NCBI GenBank assembly: GCA_017435665.1
Contig: JAFSEP010000003.1
Span: 1-64,000 of the forward strand
DNA: 64,000 nucleotides
From: Clostridia bacterium
Lineage (GTDB): Bacteria; Bacillota; Clostridia; Oscillospirales; Acutalibacteraceae
Direction of reading: 5' to 3'
A model generated the notes under the pieces. The model saw only the letters and a list, made by a program, of their open reading frames with translations, was not told where the DNA came from and did no database searches. Position 1 is the stretch's first letter, and each line of letters begins with the position of its first letter. Below are positions 1 through 8,412 of this stretch, piece by piece. The position numbers and the translations under genes are program-made.

Positions 1-898
1 AGGGGTCGGCAAGCTCCCAGATTTTACCCTGAGGATCCTTGAATGCACCGTCACCGTATACCATAACCTCAATGTGCTTACCTGTCTTTTCAATAAGGTA
101 TGCCTGAGTCTTGTTTACAAACTCATTGCAATCCTTGGGGAAGAGCTTTATCATATCCTCGGTTGACTTGTTTGATCCGAGGAGGCCGAAATCAGCATTG
201 AAGCCGCTTCCGTCAACTGAAGCGTTAAGTATATCGTCAAGACCGCATACCACCTTTGCTCCTGCTGCCTTGAGAAGTCTCTTTGTACGTGCTCTTGTGT
301 GAATGTCACAGGTGAGAACGCAGTCTGTATAATCAAGAATAGTCTTTGCCTGGTTTGCAAAAACAACCTCACACTCTGCTCCTGCATCTCTTACAACCTG
401 AGAATAATATTCAACATAATCCACACCTGTGAATTCATGCTTATTCTCACCGAAGAGCTCTCTGTATTTTTCAAGTGAAAGAACGTCGCTGTAAGGATTT
501 ACGCCTGCATCGTCAAGCTGATCATAGGTCAGAAGATGATTACCTACCTCATCGCTGGGGTAGCTGAGCATAAGCACAACCTTCTTGCAGCCCATTGCAA
601 TACCTCTGAGACATATGGCAAAACGGTTTCTTGATAAAATCGGGAATATTACACCAACTGTTTCTCCCCCAAGCTTAGCCTTTACGTCGGCAGCAATGGC
701 ATGAATGGAAGCGTAGTTGCCCTGACTTCTTGCCAGAATCGACTCTGTTACGGCAACAACGTCCTTGTCACGAAGCTCAAAACCGTCGATTTCGGCAGCC
801 TCTATAACGCTGTCTCCGACTATCTTAGCAAGATCGTCGCCCTCACGGATAATGGGACAACGGATGCCTCTTGAAATAGTGCCTGTTCTTCTTTCCAT
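1..898 (-). CDS. CofE-like coenzyme F420-0:L-glutamate ligase family protein (3' end outside window)
   Basis: The reading frame is open from ATG at 898 to the window edge, so the C-terminus is missing (299 codons seen). The start follows an AAGGGG ribosome site. The N-terminal sequence MERRTGTISRGIRCPIIREG and the following segment VVAVTESILARSQGNYASIH resemble the F420-0:gamma-glutamyl ligase (CofE) fold, which in methanogens and actinobacteria adds glutamate to F420. Homologues occur in Clostridia that do not obviously make F420, so the substrate here is open. The next gene upstream on the same strand is the LytTR regulator, 208 bases away. Family call is fairly secure; reaction is inferred only. 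Confidence 0.75.
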   Translation of the reverse strand, partial: MERRTGTISRGIRCPIIREGDDLAKIVGDSVIEAAEIDGFELRDKDVVAVTESILARSQGNYASIHAIAADVKAKLGGETVGVIFPILSRNRFAICLRGIAMGCKKVVLMLSYPSDEVGNHLLTYDQLDDAGVNPYSDVLSLEKYRELFGENKHEFTGVDYVEYYSQVVRDAGAECEVVFANQAKTILDYTDCVLTCDIHTRARTKRLLKAAGAKVVCGLDDILNASVDGSGFNADFGLLGSNKSTEDMIKLFPKDCNEFVNKTQAYLIEKTGKHIEVMVYGDGAFKDPQGKIWELADP

Positions 899-1106
899 TT
901 TTATTACCCCTTAAAATCAAATTATCAATTCAGATTAAAGCAAAGCTTTCCGCTTTTAAAGCACAATACCTCACCTTATTCACAGAACTAATACCTTCCT
1001 ATTTTATCACCACAAAAACAAGAAATCAAGTTTTTATATGATTAATATTATTTCTGATGCGAAAAAATTTTTGTATAATCTGACAAAAAAATAAAAAACT
1101 TATAAA

Positions 1107-1913
1107 TCACAGCTTTTCTATCAGGGAGTTTATATCATTTCTGACCTGAGAATACCTTTTGACAGGAACAGGAATTTCCTCACCGCCGTCAAGAAAAATC
1201 TTATAGTTACTGATTTTGGTTATGCATCTGAGGTTTACAATATAACTGGAGTGACATCTGTAATAATAATCGGGAAGCTTTTCTGCCACGTCCTTGAGGA
1301 TGTGGTTAACTGTATAGACCCCGTCTTTTGTGTGAATATAGCTTCTGACACCCTTGCCGCCTTCTATGTAACGTATGCTGTCCTCGGCTATATAGTAATT
1401 GGAATTGTTCTTGCCTGAGAAAACAAGCTTTTTGACATTCACTCTGTTGCCGAATAAATCTGCAAGACTTTGGTCAGCTGTTTCCGAAACAAGAGGATGG
1501 TTTTTTGCTCCCACTTTTCCGTAAAGCACGTCTGAAACGTGAATGAGAGGTGACTTCCACTGATACTCCCCGTTCACCTTTTTGCGTCGGCTGACAATTA
1601 TCATATGCTGGTCATATCTGACCACCTTGCCGTCAGGATAGTATGTATATAATTCGTATGTTGCAATAAGGAGAAAAACCTCAGCCTTCAGAGGAATAAG
1701 CTTGGTGTGAAGGTTTTCGATGTTGAACCTGAGCTTATTTTTAAACTTTGAAAATGCGTTTATGAAATTTTCCTTTCCCTGAATTTTCTGCCCCGTCATA
1801 GGGCCGTACCAGACGAAATTATCATCCAGGTAATCGGCAAAGCTGACGTTTCCCTTATTATAGAAATCAAGAAGGGCATCAACACAGAACTGCTCCAGAA
1901 CATTGTTAAACAT
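1107..1913 (-). CDS. LytTR transcriptional regulator with N-terminal NTF2/SnoaL-like domain
   Basis: 268 residues. Residues about 1-130 look like an NTF2/SnoaL-like cone fold (FYNKGNVSFADYLDDNFVWY then a GKENFINAF helix). Residues about 165-265 are a LytTR DNA-binding domain (YYIAEDSIRYIEGGKGVRSY, then YRCHSSYIVNLRCI and IPVPVKRY). LytTR proteins usually carry a receiver domain; a small-molecule-type pocket in its place suggests a one-component sensor. The start has a GGAGG site and a good sigma-A promoter at 1946-1974. The gene is divergent from an adenylate-forming ligase, which makes that ligase and its paralogue natural targets. Domain calls are from motifs; the ligand is unknown. Confidence 0.8.
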   Translation of the reverse strand: MFNNVLEQFCVDALLDFYNKGNVSFADYLDDNFVWYGPMTGQKIQGKENFINAFSKFKNKLRFNIENLHTKLIPLKAEVFLLIATYELYTYYPDGKVVRYDQHMIIVSRRKKVNGEYQWKSPLIHVSDVLYGKVGAKNHPLVSETADQSLADLFGNRVNVKKLVFSGKNNSNYYIAEDSIRYIEGGKGVRSYIHTKDGVYTVNHILKDVAEKLPDYYYRCHSSYIVNLRCITKISNYKIFLDGGEEIPVPVKRYSQVRNDINSLIEKL

Positions 1914-1945
1914 ATTGTTTCCTCCAAGGTGGTTTTCTTTTACCT

Positions 1946-1974
1946 ACGATACCACATAAACAAATCAAAGTCAA
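1946..1974 (-). promoter_or_regulatory. Promoter of the LytTR regulator gene
   Basis: On the minus strand, TTGACT (1974-1969) and TATCGT (1951-1946) are separated by 17 bases and sit about 35 bases upstream of the GGAGG site. The GTTATCCATTTA motif shared with the ligase promoters lies directly upstream at 1985-1996. Confidence 0.6.
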
Positions 1975-1984
1975 GGAAATACCC

Positions 1985-2051
1985 GTTATCCATTTAATAT
2001 TTCGGTCATATTTTTATTGCTATTGAATGTTTTTAAGCTTTATTATATAGT
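1985..2051 (+). promoter_or_regulatory. Promoter and shared upstream motif of the first adenylate-forming ligase
   Basis: TTGAAT (2023-2028) and TATAGT (2046-2051) are spaced 17 bases. GTTATCCATTTA at 1985-1996 starts 38 bases upstream of the -35 box; an almost identical GTTATTCATTTA starts 39 bases upstream of the -35 box of the second ligase. The GTT core is compatible with a LytTR half-site, but only loosely. Confidence 0.5.
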
Positions 2052-2124
2052 TTATGAAGACAAAATTTCCAAACTGAACAGTTTGTGTTTGTTTTGTTAA
2101 ATAACCGAAATCAGGAGTCAGATA

Positions 2125-3826
2125 ATGAAGGTAAAAGTAAATTACGAAGGTCCCGAAAAGAAATATATGCTCCCCCCCCGAAAAGCAGTCCTGCTATGAG
2201 TATCTTCAGGAATGCTATGCACGTATCAGCGCAGATATAGGCGACTATACAGCCTTTGTCAGTGTTGACTGCGAAACAAAAATATCAAAGCTATTTGAGG
2301 ATATCGAAAAGCTGGCAGCCTTCCTCGTTTCCGAAGGCTTCAGAAAGGGCGACGTTTATACAATTCTTCTGCCAACCTCAGCTCACGCCTTTACGAGCTT
2401 TTATGCTCTTAACAAGCTGGGCATTATTGCAAACATCGTTCACCCCCTTACTCCCCCCGAAAGCCTCAAAGACATACTTGAGCTTACGAAGTCTAAGGGA
2501 ATTTTCATTCTCGACAGAGCTGCCGCTGCGTATGCTGATATACTGAAAAATACACATACAATAGTTTGTTCGACCAATGACTATACATACGGTCCGATCA
2601 AGGCATACGTCGCTGCTCAGGATGCAGAGCTTTCCGATGTGCCCGAGGGTAAAAACATCCACCGTTTTGCCGATATTATGAAGGGCAAATACGTCAGTGT
2701 TCCCACGGTCACCGAACCCTACAAGGAAACTATGATTTATCTTCACGGCGGCGGTACAACGGGAAAAAGCAAGACAATCCGGCATTCAAGCTATTCTCTG
2801 AACTACCTTGCCTATTCATTCTTTCTTCTTGATAAGGATCACGATTACGGTAACTCGTATAATCTTTGCGTACTCCCCTGCTTCCATGCATACGGTCTCG
2901 GCGGTGCTATGCACTATGCCCTCTGCAACGCATACAGCGCAATCGTAATGCCCAAGTTCGATGCATATGAGGCAAATGAAAAAATCAGAAAATACAACGT
3001 TCAGGAAATCCTCGGCGTTCCCAATATGTTCAAGAAAATGTATGAGGCAGACAACTTTATAAATGAAGGACTGAAAAATCTTAACTTTGTATCCTGCGGC
3101 GGCGATATCGTCAGTGAGCACTTCATCGAGGAATTCACTAAAGCTCTCCACGATAACGGAAGCAATGCAGCTCTCTGCAGAGGATGGGGTCTGACAGAAA
3201 TGTGTGCCATAGGCACAACCAACAGCTGGATTTATACCAAGCCAAACAGTGTCGGCGTTCCTGTTGAAAGTGTTGAGGTTCAGATTGTTGACGAGGACGG
3301 AAACGAGCTTGATTACGGTGTTCTCGGTGAAATTACCCTCAGAGGAGAAATGATGATGAACGGCTATCTCCCTGACGGTTATGTTAAGGATGACGGCATC
3401 TGGACAGATAAAGACGGCGTAAAATGGATACGCACCGGTGATATGGGTATGCTTGACGAGGAAGGTTTTCTTTACTTCCTTGGCAGGAAGAAAAGAATTA
3501 TCATTATTTCAGGCTATAATGTTTATCCCCATACTATCGAACAAAAGCTGGCAAGGCTCGATTATCTCCTTGAAACCTGTGCTGTTCAGGGCTATGACGA
3601 AAACGGTAAGCCCTGCGTAAAGCTTTGCATAGTTCTCAAAAATCCCGAAGAGAATCACGATGAAATCAAGGAAAAGGTTCTTGATTTCTGCAAAGAAAAT
3701 CTTGACCACTTCTCAGTTCCCAGGAAAATTGAAATTCTTGATGCACTTCCCAGAACAAAGGTTGACAAAATCAACTTCCTTGCCATCTCCGATGCAGCCC
3801 CCGAAGGCGCTCCCGCAAACGTATAA
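2125..3826 (+). pseudogene. Adenylate-forming (AMP-binding) acyl ligase, paralogue 1, frameshifted at a C8 tract
   Basis: ATG at 2125 follows a GGAG site. The frame runs to a TGA shortly after eight consecutive C at 2172-2179. From 2180 the +1 frame is open without a stop to TAA at 3826 and aligns along its length with the intact paralogue at 4015-5700. Seven C instead of eight would give a 566-residue protein that matches the paralogue without a gap at this point (KYMLPPEKQSCYE against KYLVKPGDQSCYE). Core motifs are intact downstream: GGGTTGKSKTI (P-loop), GWGLTEM (A5), RTGDMG (A7), GYNVYP hinge, and LPRTKVDKI with the C-terminal lysine. It may be a sequencing error, a phase-variable gene or a recent pseudogene. 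Substrate is unknown. Confidence 0.8.
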
Positions 3827-3832
3827 ATTATT

Positions 3833-3873
3833 AAATCGACTCTGTGCCCTACACGGCATAAGAGTCGATTTTT
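3833..3873 (+). terminator. Rho-independent terminator of ligase paralogue 1
   Basis: AAATCGACTCT (3833-3843) pairs with AGAGTCGATTT (3861-3871) and is followed by a short T run. It lies seven bases after the stop codon and separates the two ligase genes. Confidence 0.7.
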
Positions 3874-3905
3874 CACAGCACTCGTAATACTTATTAATAT
3901 AACCT

Positions 3906-3974
3906 GTTATTCATTTATTTAAAAAATGCTTTAATTTATAGCTATTGAAAATCTGATGCAAGGTATTGTATAAT
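3906..3974 (+). promoter_or_regulatory. Promoter and shared upstream motif of the second adenylate-forming ligase
   Basis: TTGAAA (3945-3950) and TATAAT (3969-3974) are spaced 18 bases. GTTATTCATTTA lies at 3906-3917, the same position relative to the -35 box as in the first ligase promoter. Confidence 0.6.
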
Positions 3975-4014
3975 TTGTACAAATAAATAAACTATTTCAA
4001 GGAAGGCGAAAAGT

Positions 4015-5700
4015 ATGTTGAAATCAATGTATGAAGGACCCAAAGAAAAATACTTAGTTAAGCCGGGCGACCAGTCCTGCTATGAATATCTTAAGGAGTG
4101 TCACGCAAAAATCAGCGCTGAACACGGTGATTACGGCGCATTTGTAAATCTTGACAGTGAAACAAAGATGTCACAGTTTTTTGCAGATGTTGAAAAGCTT
4201 GCAGCATATCTTGCATCTCAGGGCTTTAAGAAGGGCGATGTATTCTCCATCTTCCTTCCCACCTCAGCCCACGCTTTCGTAGCTTTCTATGCTCTCAACA
4301 AGCTCGGTATCATCACAAGCTTTATCCATCCTCTTACTCCTCCCGATGCTCTTGCAAAGATCCTTGCTCACACAAAGTCAAAGGGTATGTTTATCCTTGA
4401 CAGATCATCTGCATATTTCGGTCCCGTAATGAATACTACTCACACAATCGTCTGCTCAACAAGCGATTATGTTTACGGCCCCATGAAGCCCTATGTGGTT
4501 GCTGATGATGCTCAGAACTCAAAGGTGCCCGAGGGTGAAACAATTTACAGATACAGCGAAATTATGGCAGGCGAATACGAGCCTGTGGAAACATTGAAAA
4601 ATCTCGGAAAAGAAACTATGCTCTATATGCACGGCGGCGGAACAACCGGCAAGAGCAAGACAATCCAGCTTTCCTCCTTTGCACTCAATTCACTTGCTCA
4701 TTCTCTTTATCTCGTTGACAGAGACCATGCATACGGAAACTCATATAACCTCTGTGTTCTTCCCTGCTTCCATGCATTCGGTCTCGGCGGTGCGATGCAC
4801 TATGCAATCTGTAACGCATATACAGCTATCGTAATTCCCAAGTTTGATCCCGAAAAGGCAAACGATTACATAAAGAGATACAACGTTCAGGAAATCCTCG
4901 GTGCACCTCTTATGTTCAGAAAAATGTATGACGCTCCCAACTTCGATAACGAAGGTCTCAAGAACCTCAATCTTCTCTTCAGCGGCGGTGACATCGTAAG
5001 CGAAGACTTCATTAACGCTTTCAACAGCAGAGTTGCTAAGAACGGCGGTCACGCTATTCTCAACAGAGGCTGGGGTCTTACAGAAATGAGCGCAATCTGC
5101 TCAACAAATACTCCCGAATATTACAGAGCTGAGTCAATCGGTATGACTCTCCCCTTCATTGAGGCAGCAATCCGCGACCACGACGGCAAAATCGTTCCCT
5201 ACGGCACACTCGGTGAAATTTCACTCCGCGGTGACACAATGATGAACGGCTACCTTCACGATGACGTTATCCACGATGACGGTATCTGGTATGACGAAAA
5301 CGGTGTTGCATGGATCCGCACAGGCGACCTCGGTTCAATGGATGAAGACGGTTACTTATACTTCACAAGTCGTCAGAAGAGAATTATCGTTATTGCAGGC
5401 TACAATGTATATCCCTACAATATGGAACAGGAGCTTAACAATATCGATTACATCCGCGAATGCTGTGCAGTTCAGGCATTTGACGAAAACGCAAAGCCCT
5501 GCGTAAAGCTTTGTGTAGCTCTCAATCCCACAGAAAAGTCAGAGGAAGAAATCAAGGCTGAGCTTATTCAGTTCTGTGCTGACAAGTTCGACCAGTTCTC
5601 AGTTCCCAGAAAGGTTGAAATCCTTGAAAGTCTCCCCAGAACAAAGATGGAAAAGATTGACTTTATGGCAATGACAGAAACTGAGCCCGCTATGGCTTAA
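4015..5700 (+). CDS. Adenylate-forming (AMP-binding) acyl ligase, paralogue 2, intact
   Basis: 561 residues, start ATG at 4015 after a GGAAGG site. It belongs to the ANL superfamily that activates carboxylates as acyl-adenylates and usually passes them to CoA or a carrier. Visible motifs in order: LYMHGGGTTGKSKTI near 200 (P-loop), CFHAFGLGGA (A4 region), GWGLTEMSAI near 350 (A5), WIRTGDLG near 430 (A7), IAGYNVYPYN (A8 hinge), and LPRTKMEKIDF at the C-terminus with the catalytic lysine. The gene has its own promoter and terminator, so it is a single-gene unit next to its frameshifted twin. No carrier or thioesterase is adjacent. Acyl substrate cannot be read from the sequence. Confidence 0.85.
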   Translation: MLKSMYEGPKEKYLVKPGDQSCYEYLKECHAKISAEHGDYGAFVNLDSETKMSQFFADVEKLAAYLASQGFKKGDVFSIFLPTSAHAFVAFYALNKLGIITSFIHPLTPPDALAKILAHTKSKGMFILDRSSAYFGPVMNTTHTIVCSTSDYVYGPMKPYVVADDAQNSKVPEGETIYRYSEIMAGEYEPVETLKNLGKETMLYMHGGGTTGKSKTIQLSSFALNSLAHSLYLVDRDHAYGNSYNLCVLPCFHAFGLGGAMHYAICNAYTAIVIPKFDPEKANDYIKRYNVQEILGAPLMFRKMYDAPNFDNEGLKNLNLLFSGGDIVSEDFINAFNSRVAKNGGHAILNRGWGLTEMSAICSTNTPEYYRAESIGMTLPFIEAAIRDHDGKIVPYGTLGEISLRGDTMMNGYLHDDVIHDDGIWYDENGVAWIRTGDLGSMDEDGYLYFTSRQKRIIVIAGYNVYPYNMEQELNNIDYIRECCAVQAFDENAKPCVKLCVALNPTEKSEEEIKAELIQFCADKFDQFSVPRKVEILESLPRTKMEKIDFMAMTETEPAMA

Positions 5701-5716
5701 GTTTAATCTTGATACA

Positions 5717-5745
5717 GAAAAAGACGGCGTAAGCCGTCTTTTTTC
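5717..5745 (+). terminator. Rho-independent terminator of ligase paralogue 2
   Basis: AAGACGGC (5721-5728), loop GTAA, GCCGTCTT (5733-5740), followed by a T run; flanking A and T runs extend the stem. Confidence 0.85.
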
Positions 5746-5750
5746 TTTTC

Positions 5751-6031
5751 TTAAGATAGCGGCAGTCGAAACAACAAGCCTGAAATGCCGCAATTTCACG
5801 CATCTTCGAGGCTTTTTCTCCTCAAAATACGCCAGTATTCCTTCGTCGAAGAAAACCCCGAATATCCGCAAACTTGGGTATTTCAGGTTCTTCGAAGTTT
5901 AACACGAGGATATTTTTGTCATATCAAGGCAAAAGGTGAAGCCAATACTTGCGTATTAGCGAGACTTTTAACGCAGATATGGCGGAAATAGTCCGTGTTA
6001 AACCTTGTTGTTTCGACTGCCGCTATCTTAA
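5751..6031. mobile_element. MITE-like element with 28-bp perfect terminal inverted repeats and a three-way-junction fold
   Basis: The perfect 28-base inverted repeat 5751-5778 / 6004-6031 encloses two further closed domains: CCTGAAAT 5779-5786 with ATTTCAGG 5880-5887, and GTTTAACACG 5897-5906 with CGTGTTAAAC 5994-6003. The three stems abut without gaps on the outer side, which gives a three-way junction. TTAA occurs at both ends. No transposase is encoded. It fills the 333-base gap between the ligase terminator and the HD gene. Confidence 0.7.
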
Positions 6032-6033
6032 AT

Positions 6034-6678
6034 TTATGCTTTACCGTCCCATTCACAGAGAAACTCATCAACAAAGCTTTTCATAAAGCTGTCCCTTTGC
6101 TCCGCAATTTCCTTAGCTGTTTGTGTATTCATAAGATTTTTCAGCAAAAACAGCTTTTCATAGAAATGATTAAGAGAGGTGGAATTGCTGTTTCTGTATT
6201 CTTCCTTTGTCATATTCATTTTCGGAGGAATATCAGGATTATACATCTCTCTGTTACGGCTGCCGCCAAAGGCAAAAGCCCGTGCTATACCGATTGCACC
6301 GATGGCATCAAGTCTGTCGGCATCCTGAACACATCTGCCCTCAATACTTTCAGGTATGCTCTCCCCTGTTCCCGAAAAGGAAATCTGACCTATTATTCTG
6401 CAAACCTTATCTGCAACAGCGTCATCAACACCGTTTTCACGCATAAACCTTCGGGCATTATCTTTGTTTTCACTCGTTCCGGGCGACAGCTTCGCATCGT
6501 CAACATCGTGAAGTATTGCTGAAAGAGAAACAACCGTAAGGTCTGCTCCCTCCCTCTCAGCTATACTGATTGCGGTTTTATATACCCTCTCCGTATGAAA
6601 ATAGTCGTGTCCTCCGAAATCGTTGCTGAATACGTTACGGGCAAATTCAAGGGCATTTTCAATTAAAGTGTTTTTCAT
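6034..6678 (-). CDS. HD-domain phosphohydrolase
   Basis: 214 residues from ATG at 6678; the longer frame adds 17 residues without a better ribosome site, whereas GGTGAC lies just before 6678. Motifs follow the HD superfamily: GGHDYFHTERV near 25, LHDVDDAK near 55, and QDADRLDAIGAIGIARAFAF near 115, which resembles the YedJ/YpgQ group of small metal-dependent phosphohydrolases. Nucleotides are typical substrates in the superfamily, but none is shown here. The gene stands alone between the MITE-like element and a multi-hairpin repeat. Confidence 0.8.
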   Translation of the reverse strand: MKNTLIENALEFARNVFSNDFGGHDYFHTERVYKTAISIAEREGADLTVVSLSAILHDVDDAKLSPGTSENKDNARRFMRENGVDDAVADKVCRIIGQISFSGTGESIPESIEGRCVQDADRLDAIGAIGIARAFAFGGSRNREMYNPDIPPKMNMTKEEYRNSNSTSLNHFYEKLFLLKNLMNTQTAKEIAEQRDSFMKSFVDEFLCEWDGKA

Positions 6679-6706
6679 AATGTCACCAATTAAATATACA
6701 TAATAT

Positions 6707-7098
6707 AAAAGGGAGTCTGAGAGAGACACTTCATAAAGAAGTTGTCTCTCTTGCTTTATATTTCAACCAAACAAATGACACTTTACACAGAGAATGTGAA
6801 AGTGTCATAGTGGGTTACATACTTTGAAAAAGATAAGTACTTGCCGAAAACAAATAATACCTTTTTCGGCAGGTAAAGTGATATTGCAAACTATCGTTTG
6901 CAGTTATATTTTTGCCAAGTGGCAAAAGTTATATTAAACCCTTTCGGGTTTAGTGGTATTATATTCGCCTATAAAACTGTCCGAAGGACAATATCACGAT
7001 GCATAGCATCATATCACTGCGGAGCAATATCACTCGCCGTAAGGCGAATATAACTGAGGCGCGCTTCCTTACGGAGTGCGCCTCGATGACTCCCTTTT
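6707..7098. repeat. Multi-hairpin intergenic element A
   Basis: AAAAGGGAGTC (6707-6717) and GACTCCCTTTT (7088-7098) bound a 392-base element that is almost a continuous chain of hairpins. Examples: GAGAGACACTTC with GAAGTTGTCTCTC (6721-6750), ATGACACTTT with AAAGTGTCAT (6775-6808), and then a series of four-base-loop hairpins separated by GTGATATT-type spacers on the left and AATATCAC-type spacers on the right. The core 6963-7050 is closely repeated at 51881-51965. No gene is seen in it; it accounts for the 424-base gap. Confidence 0.75.
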
Positions 7099-7102
7099 TA
7101 AT

Positions 7103-8323
7103 TTACTGCTTAGCACCGTTGTCAAACATTTCAAGAACCTTTACACTTGCTGCGAAGCAATCTGCAAGACATGACTTGTTGAGTGCATCGGGTGTATCAA
7201 GTCTTGTGTGATAGAAATCAGGAAGAGCGTGGTTAAGTGCAGTGATACCTGTTGAACGCATACCTGCCTGAGCAAACGCTGCTGAATCTGTTGCACCGCC
7301 GAGAGGAGGAACCATACCCTTGCCGCAAGGAATACCGAGCTCCTGACAAGCCTCATAGAACAGATCTCCCACTTCCTTATCCGTCTTAACGGTAGCATTA
7401 AGGTCACGGTAGTTTACGCTGAGATGCTCATTCTGTGTGATTGTATCGTATGAATAAACAAATGTGGGAACATCGTTAAATTCATCCTTATGAGCTTCGC
7501 ACCAAGCCTTTGCACCACGAAGACCTGCTTCCTCTGAGCCTGTGAGAACAACACCGATTTCTGTGTTTTCAAGCTCAATGCCTTCATCCTTGAGAGCCTT
7601 GAGAATTGCAAGACCCATATAGCAGCCTGAAAGATTATCGTTGGCACCGTCAACAACTCTCTTCTTGTTCCACATAAAGTAGAGACCGAACCAGAAGGGA
7701 ACAAAGATGAGACCCCATCTGCCGCAGGTTGTAAGAACACCGTAGTATTCTGCACCGAGAGCGATCTTGAGAATTGAAAGAACAAGAACATAGAGGGCTC
7801 CGATAAAGCATACTATCATATGAATATCAAATCCGAGATATGTAAACTTATACTTGAAGGGCCATTCCCAAGCTGCATCGGGATGTCCGTTGAAGATAAT
7901 TCTGCGCTTTACTTCACCTGTGGGCTTCTTGAAGCCGGCGACATTGTGGCCTGTCTTTTCCTTGAAAACCTTGTCAACGAACTTCTTGTAAAGACCGAAC
8001 TGAAGAACACAGATTCCGAGACCGAGAATAATGCAAATAATTGAAACAATGGGATTTAAGAAATAAGCTGCAAATGCGATAAAGCAGAATGTGATTGTGA
8101 AATAAATCCAACCGTAGAATGAACCGGGATTTTCCTTGAAGGGTTCAACCTTAACGTCTACACAGCCGAGATCCTTCATAATTTCTCCCATATATTCGCA
8201 TGAAAGCTTTTCACCTTCACTGCCGGGGCCACGCTTGGGAAGATTGTTACAGATATGGGTTATATCTTCAATCATATAATCAGCGTATTTGTCTTTTTTG
8301 TCGATAATTGATTTTAAATTCAT
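7103..8323 (-). CDS. Membrane-associated M28-family metallopeptidase
   Basis: 406 residues from ATG at 8323, which has an AGGAGG site; an upstream in-frame start adds 18 residues without support. Zinc-peptidase signatures are FNGHPDAAWEWP near 165, VDGANDNLSGC near 235, TGSEEAGLRGA near 270, YSYDTIT near 300 and FYHTRLDTPD near 380, as expected for an M28 aminopeptidase-like co-catalytic di-zinc site. Two membrane segments lie near 65-120. Two more (FDIHMIVCFIGALYVLVLSI and WGLIFVPFWFGLYFMW) interrupt the peptidase domain between the first histidine and the bridging aspartate. Likely a membrane-anchored peptidase; substrate and side of the membrane are unknown. Confidence 0.75.
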   Translation of the reverse strand: MNLKSIIDKKDKYADYMIEDITHICNNLPKRGPGSEGEKLSCEYMGEIMKDLGCVDVKVEPFKENPGSFYGWIYFTITFCFIAFAAYFLNPIVSIICIILGLGICVLQFGLYKKFVDKVFKEKTGHNVAGFKKPTGEVKRRIIFNGHPDAAWEWPFKYKFTYLGFDIHMIVCFIGALYVLVLSILKIALGAEYYGVLTTCGRWGLIFVPFWFGLYFMWNKKRVVDGANDNLSGCYMGLAILKALKDEGIELENTEIGVVLTGSEEAGLRGAKAWCEAHKDEFNDVPTFVYSYDTITQNEHLSVNYRDLNATVKTDKEVGDLFYEACQELGIPCGKGMVPPLGGATDSAAFAQAGMRSTGITALNHALPDFYHTRLDTPDALNKSCLADCFAASVKVLEMFDNGAKQ

Positions 8324-8412
8324 AATTTCCTCCTGAAAGATAAACATTTGTTGATATTTTATAACATTTAGTGCCAAAAGTCAATACAAACGACCCTTTA
8401 ACAATTAAATTT

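Noticed and set aside
1045..1078. Promoter-like plus-strand sequence with TCTGATGC and TGTATAAT, similar to the ligase 2 promoter
   Set aside because: It would read antisense into the regulator gene, lacks a convincing -35 box and has no gene in front of it.
5995..6522. 175-codon plus-strand frame over the HD hydrolase and MITE end
   Set aside because: It starts inside the terminal inverted repeat and is antisense to clear HD motifs.
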